NCBI RefSeq assembly: GCF_030400225.1
Contig: NZ_VJYB01000007.1
Coordinates: 30,944-94,943, forward strand
DNA from: Lactobacillus sp. UCMA15818
GTDB lineage: Bacteria; Bacillota; Bacilli; Lactobacillales; Lactobacillaceae
DNA: 64,000 bases
Reading direction: 5' to 3'
The notes under the pieces are model-generated. The model worked only from the letters and a program-made list of their open reading frames with translations. It was not told the origin of the DNA and did no database searches. The position numbers were made by a program, and so were the translations under genes. Positions 60,961-64,000 of the stretch are shown in pieces; position 1 is the first letter of the stretch, and each line of letters starts with the position of its first letter.

Positions 60961-61809
60961 ATGTACACGATTGGACTAACTTCATGGAGTGAGCATAAAT
61001 CATTGATTAAGAACATCAACCGCCCGCTGACTCTGCAAGAATACAGTGCTTTTTTCCCAACAGTTGAACTTGATACCTTCTTCTATGGTATACCACGTGT
61101 TACAAGTGTTGCTGCTTGGCTTACTCAAGTTCCCAGTGATTTCAAATTCGTTATCAAAGCTAATCATTCTTTTACACTTCATCCTGGAGAAAATCTGACT
61201 AAAGCTGAAATCTCGAAAAAAATCTGCACATTCAAAGAAGCCATTAGTCCGCTAGTTGACAACAATGCTCTTAAAACTATTTTATGCCAGTTCCCGCCAT
61301 ATTTTGATGCCACAACAAAAAATGTGGCTTATCTAAGATATCTGATAAAGGAACTTACTGGTTTGCCACTCTCCTTTGAATTCAGAAATCACAGTTGGTT
61401 TAATGCACCTACGTTCAACTCACTAGTTAGCTTTTGTACTCAAAATAATATAACTTTGGTTGTTGTAGATGAACCATCTGTCGGACAATTGTCAGTACCT
61501 TTCAAACCTATTATCACTAACAAACAACTTCTCTTGGTTCGCCTACATGGCAGGAATGAAGCAGGGTGGCAACATAAAGGACCTGATTGGCGTAAGTACA
61601 GGACATTCTATGATTACTCCGATAATGAACTTAGTAGATTAAAAGATACTTTGATACTTCAACAAAATTCAGTCCAAGAAATCTGTATTATCTTCAACAA
61701 TAATTCTGGCGGTCATGCAGCTAAAAATGCACTGTCATTGAAAAAAATGCTGAATATCAAATTCAACAATTTGAATAAACAGCCCCCAGAGCAATTGGAC
61801 TTTTTTTGA
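60961..61809 (+). CDS. DUF72 family protein
   Basis: 282 residues, TIM-barrel-like DUF72 (PF01904). Seen: TIGLTSWSEHKSL, YSAFFPTVELDTFFYGIP, FKFVIKANHSFT, LPLSFEFRNHSWF, ITLVVVDEPS and VRLHGRNEAGW. The function is not established; nuclease-like or metal-dependent roles have been suggested. CGGAG lies before the ATG. It diverges from the FAD oxidoreductase gene. Confidence 0.9.
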   Translation: MYTIGLTSWSEHKSLIKNINRPLTLQEYSAFFPTVELDTFFYGIPRVTSVAAWLTQVPSDFKFVIKANHSFTLHPGENLTKAEISKKICTFKEAISPLVDNNALKTILCQFPPYFDATTKNVAYLRYLIKELTGLPLSFEFRNHSWFNAPTFNSLVSFCTQNNITLVVVDEPSVGQLSVPFKPIITNKQLLLVRLHGRNEAGWQHKGPDWRKYRTFYDYSDNELSRLKDTLILQQNSVQEICIIFNNNSGGHAAKNALSLKKMLNIKFNNLNKQPPEQLDFF

Positions 61810-61851
61810 TTTTAGTTATAAAAATTGAATGCTTTGAGATTGAAAAAGCCC

Positions 61852-61915
61852 CACATATGGAACACATTTATTCGTAATAAAGAGCGGAGCTAGATAAAAT
61901 TTAACTTTGAATTTA
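61852..61915 (+). repeat. Intergenic repeat, decayed tail half
   Basis: ACATATGGAACACATTTATT, CGTAATAAAGAGCGGAGC and TAGATAAAATTTAACTTTG align with the tail of the full repeats; the hairpin is no longer intact. Confidence 0.5.
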
Positions 61916-61930
61916 CTTGTGTATTTGGTC

Positions 61931-61980
61931 ATAAAAAATACCCCATAATAATTAGATTTTTGTCTAACTGTTATAGAGCG
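61931..61980 (-). terminator. Terminator of glyA-def, copy 2 of a repeated hairpin
   Basis: CCCCATAATAATTAGA / TCTAACTGTTATAGAG, followed on the minus strand by TTTTTTATGA. Flank and stem match the copy at 59502-59548. Confidence 0.78.
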
Positions 61981-62033
61981 CTTAATAAAACGAATTTTTT
62001 CTATCCAATACTTCCACTATTCGTACTTATTTG

Positions 62034-62444
62034 TTAAATAATAATACCCTCACAATGATCTATCTCATGTTGAATAATTTGTGCAATCAGCCCTGAAAAA
62101 GACTGTTTTTGGTGGACAAATTGCCTATCCAAATACTCAACCGTAATATTTTCGTATCGCCTTGTTGACCTTTCACCAACTAGGGATAAACAACCTTCTT
62201 TTGCTTGGTAAGACTTACTTTTTCCAGTAACTTGGGGATTAATCATTGGGACTGCAAATGGTCCCATCTGACAAATAATTATCCGCTTGTATTCACCAAT
62301 CATATTTGCCGCCATTCCAATACACTCATCTTCATGTGCCGCTAATGTATCTGCTAAATTGATAATTATCTGCTTATCAGAACTCGTCGCCTCTTTAGAC
62401 TTAAGCTGTAACTTGCTGATTTCTTTATTAATTCCGCAAATCAT
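62034..62444 (-). CDS. def: Short peptide deformylase-like protein
   Basis: 136 residues, shorter than the main deformylases (about 165-185). It removes the formyl group from nascent N-terminal Met. Seen: motif 2 EGCLSL with the metal Cys, and motif 3 QHEIDHCEG with two His and the catalytic Glu. Motif 1 (GxGLAAxQ) reads CIGMAANM, so the oxyanion Gln is Met; this occurs in a lactobacillar subgroup of second deformylases. The start overlaps the glyA stop by four bases (ATGA). It may be a paralogue with altered activity. Confidence 0.85.
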   Translation of the reverse strand: MICGINKEISKLQLKSKEATSSDKQIIINLADTLAAHEDECIGMAANMIGEYKRIIICQMGPFAVPMINPQVTGKSKSYQAKEGCLSLVGERSTRRYENITVEYLDRQFVHQKQSFSGLIAQIIQHEIDHCEGIII

Positions 62445-63694
62445 CTGTTAGCCCCATTCGCATAGATTGGATGTGCGTCTGTTAATGACTTTACCTCTTG
62501 CACAACTTTTTTTAGTACCTCTGAATCTGCAGAAGATTCCAGTACCTCTACAATCAACTTTGCAACTTTTACTGCATCGTCTTCACTGAATCCACGACTG
62601 GTAATTGCAGCAGTTCCTACCCGAATCCCACTAGTCTTGAATGGGCTCAATGTTTCAAACGGAATTGAGTTCTTATTAACAGTGATGTTAACTGAATCTA
62701 ACAACTTCTCAGCCTGTTTACCATTTAACCCAAAACCTAATACATCCACTAGAATCAAATGATTATCAGTCCCACCAGAAACCAAGCGTGCTTTGTCAGT
62801 ATTTTCAAATACTCCTGCCATCGCTGCTGTATTCGTAATAATTTGCTTGCAATATTCCTTGAAATTAGGATCAAGAGCTTCCTTGAATGCAGCAGCCTTA
62901 CCAGCAATCACATGTTCTAATGGACCACCCTGTATTCCCGGGAAAATTGCACTATTAATTTTCTTAGCCAATTCTTCATCATTTGTTAAAATCATTCCGC
63001 CACGAGGTCCACGTAAAGTCTTATGTGTTGTAGTAGTCGTAATATCAGCATATGGGACTGGGCTTGGATGCAGCCCAGTTGCAACAAGACCAGCAATATG
63101 GGCCATATCAACCATGAGTTTTGCGCCAACTTCATCTGCAATTTTCTTAAACCTTGCAAAATCAATTATTCTTGAATAAGCGCTTGCCCCCGCAACAATC
63201 AACTTTGGTTGATATTCCTTGGCTAATTCTAAAATTTTATCATAATTAAGCTTTTCAGTATTTTTGTCTACCCCATATCCAACAAAATTATATGTTTTTC
63301 CACTAAAATTAACTGGTGAACCATGAGTTAGGTGTCCTCCTGCAGCTAAGTCCATTCCTAAAACAGTATCACCGGGTTGAATCAAAGCCAAATATGCCGC
63401 AGCATTTGCCTGTGAACCTGAGTGCGGCTGTACATTAGCAAATTTTGCGCCAAATAATTTCTTAGCGCGCTCAATTGCTAAGTTTTCGACAACATCTATG
63501 TACTCGCATCCGCCATAATATCGCTTTCCTGGATACCCTTCTGCATATTTGTTAGTTAGTACGCTTCCTTGAGCAGCAAGTACAGCTTTTGATACAATAT
63601 TTTCTGAGGCAATCAACTCCAAATTTCCTTGTTGTCGCTTCTCTTCAGCAGCAATTGCCTGCCACAATTCTGGATCAAATTCTTTGTAATCCAT
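62441..63694 (-). CDS. glyA: Serine hydroxymethyltransferase
   Basis: 417 residues, PLP enzyme that interconverts serine and glycine with tetrahydrofolate, the main source of one-carbon units. Seen: [59 protein letters not shown] with the PLP Lys, and [20 protein letters not shown] lies ten bases before the ATG. Operon with the short def; formate and formyl supply link the two. Confidence 0.97.
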   Translation of the reverse strand: MDYKEFDPELWQAIAAEEKRQQGNLELIASENIVSKAVLAAQGSVLTNKYAEGYPGKRYYGGCEYIDVVENLAIERAKKLFGAKFANVQPHSGSQANAAAYLALIQPGDTVLGMDLAAGGHLTHGSPVNFSGKTYNFVGYGVDKNTEKLNYDKILELAKEYQPKLIVAGASAYSRIIDFARFKKIADEVGAKLMVDMAHIAGLVATGLHPSPVPYADITTTTTHKTLRGPRGGMILTNDEELAKKINSAIFPGIQGGPLEHVIAGKAAAFKEALDPNFKEYCKQIITNTAAMAGVFENTDKARLVSGGTDNHLILVDVLGFGLNGKQAEKLLDSVNITVNKNSIPFETLSPFKTSGIRVGTAAITSRGFSEDDAVKVAKLIVEVLESSADSEVLKKVVQEVKSLTDAHPIYANGANR

Positions 63695-63716
63695 CTACTA
63701 ATCATCTCCGTTCTTG

Positions 63717-63738
63717 TTTGCTATTGTACCATAGCAAA
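63717..63738. promoter_or_regulatory. Dyad overlapping the glyA -10 box
   Basis: TTTGCTAT and ATAGCAAA arms (8 bases) around TGTACC. The minus-strand -10 (TACAAT, 63728-63723) lies inside. The -35 region, GTCACA at 17 bases, falls in the head of the adjoining repeat. Confidence 0.45.
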
Positions 63739-63742
63739 ATCA

Positions 63743-63857
63743 GAGTGTGACACAAGTTGAGAAAATTTGAGCACTAACCAAAATTACGAACATGGCATGT
63801 TCTTTGCTATGAGTAATTTGAAGTTAGGCGGAGAATTTTGACTTGTGGAACACGTTT
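63743..63857 (+). repeat. Intergenic repeat, copy H, cut by the IS element
   Basis: GAGTGTGACACAAGTTGAGA, both hairpin arms (AACCAAAATTACGAACATGG; GAGTAATTTGAAGTTAGGCG) and GACTTGTGGAACACGTTTA are present; the tail hairpin is missing because the IS begins at that point. Confidence 0.75.
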
Positions 63858-63860
63858 AAT

Positions 63861-64000
63861 CAGAGTGTGACACAAGTGAAGTGCCTTACAAAACTTGGAC
63901 GTGTAAATCAAGTTTTGGAGGTGCTTTTTTGACACGTAATTATACCTACAGTTTTAAGCTGAAAGTTGTTAAAGAATATTTAAATGGTGAAAATTCATTA
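63861..64000 (+). mobile_element. IS3-family insertion sequence, left end (continues beyond window)
   Basis: Left end CAGAGTGTGACACAAGTGAA, then TGCCTTACAAAACTTGGACG and the start of a transposase OrfA. The same end occurs alone at 41844-41897. The right end is outside the window, so length, inverted repeats and target duplication cannot be checked. Confidence 0.75.
63929..64000 (+). CDS. IS3-type transposase OrfA, N-terminal 24 residues
   Basis: The frame starts with TTG, seven bases after GGAGG, and runs to the window edge. The visible residues include YTYSFKLKVVKEYLNGENS, the first helix of the helix-turn-helix that opens IS3/IS150-type OrfA proteins. It would bind the IS ends and be fused to OrfB by frameshift in an active element. 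Only the N-terminus is visible. Confidence 0.75.
   Translation, partial: MTRNYTYSFKLKVVKEYLNGENSL

Overview
The window is 64 kb of AT-rich chromosome from a low-GC Gram-positive bacterium, most likely a member of the Lactobacillaceae. Support comes from strong AGGAGG-type ribosome binding sites, frequent GTG/TTG starts, lipobox-type binding proteins, an acetyl-phosphate-forming pyruvate oxidase, the opuCABCD and potABCD layouts, queF-queC-queT, a DUF4649 protein and a PVA/BSH-type hydrolase. I cannot name the species. No rRNA, CRISPR array or prophage is visible. One tRNA (Ala, anticodon CGC) and the first part of one IS3-type insertion sequence (cut by the right window edge) are present. Most genes are on the minus strand.

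Layout: (1) 0-6 kb: end of a D-2-hydroxyacid dehydrogenase, then a minus-strand operon LytTR regulator / LiaF-like membrane protein / heterodimeric ABC exporter / UPF0637 protein. (2) 6-10.9 kb: glycerate uptake and phosphorylation (GntP permease + glycerate kinase) behind a good promoter with an overlapping dyad, a YitT protein, and HisC. (3) 11-18.5 kb: a seven-gene minus-strand catabolic operon: M20 (RocB-like) hydrolase, guanidine-modifying hydrolase, polar amino acid ABC importer, class III aminotransferase and aldehyde dehydrogenase. (4) 18.9-22.2 kb: GtrA, DUF2207 and Gfo/Idh/MocA proteins. (5) 22.4-27 kb: a second catabolic operon: C26 gamma-glutamyl hydrolase, glutamine-synthetase-like ligase, FluG-N-terminal-like amidohydrolase and APC permease. 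(6) 27.3-33.1 kb: pyruvate oxidase with a DUF4649 protein, and a second heterodimeric ABC exporter. (7) 33.5-38.5 kb: opuCABCD compatible-solute importer and a Dus enzyme bracketed by inverted repeat elements. (8) 38.7-47.6 kb: queFCT with a possible preQ1-responsive leader, a second hydroxyacid dehydrogenase, guanine deaminase + NCS2 permease, a CPA1 antiporter, tRNA-Ala and MsrB. (9) 47.7-59.1 kb: aspartase, PVA/BSH-like hydrolase, three glycosyltransferases, a DUF1722 / pyrimidine-dimer-glycosylase-type pair, RarD and potABCD. (10) 59.6-64 kb: FAD oxidoreductase, DUF72, glyA-def, then the IS3-type element.

How the genes fit together: the two catabolic operons and potABCD all point to nitrogenous compounds (amines, guanidino acids, acylated or gamma-glutamylated amino acids). 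The pieces resemble parts of the Roc, Puu and GABA pathways, but the known oxidase and aldehyde dehydrogenase steps of Puu are not next to them, so the substrate may be new. This is the main candidate for an undescribed system here.

A second feature of the region is a family of intergenic repeats of about 170 bases. Each full copy has an outer end resembling the left end of the IS3-type element, a long imperfect hairpin, and a terminator-like hairpin at the other end. At least two full and about ten partial or decayed copies are scattered between genes. They look like non-autonomous, RUP/BOX-like or MITE-like elements that also supply transcription terminators.
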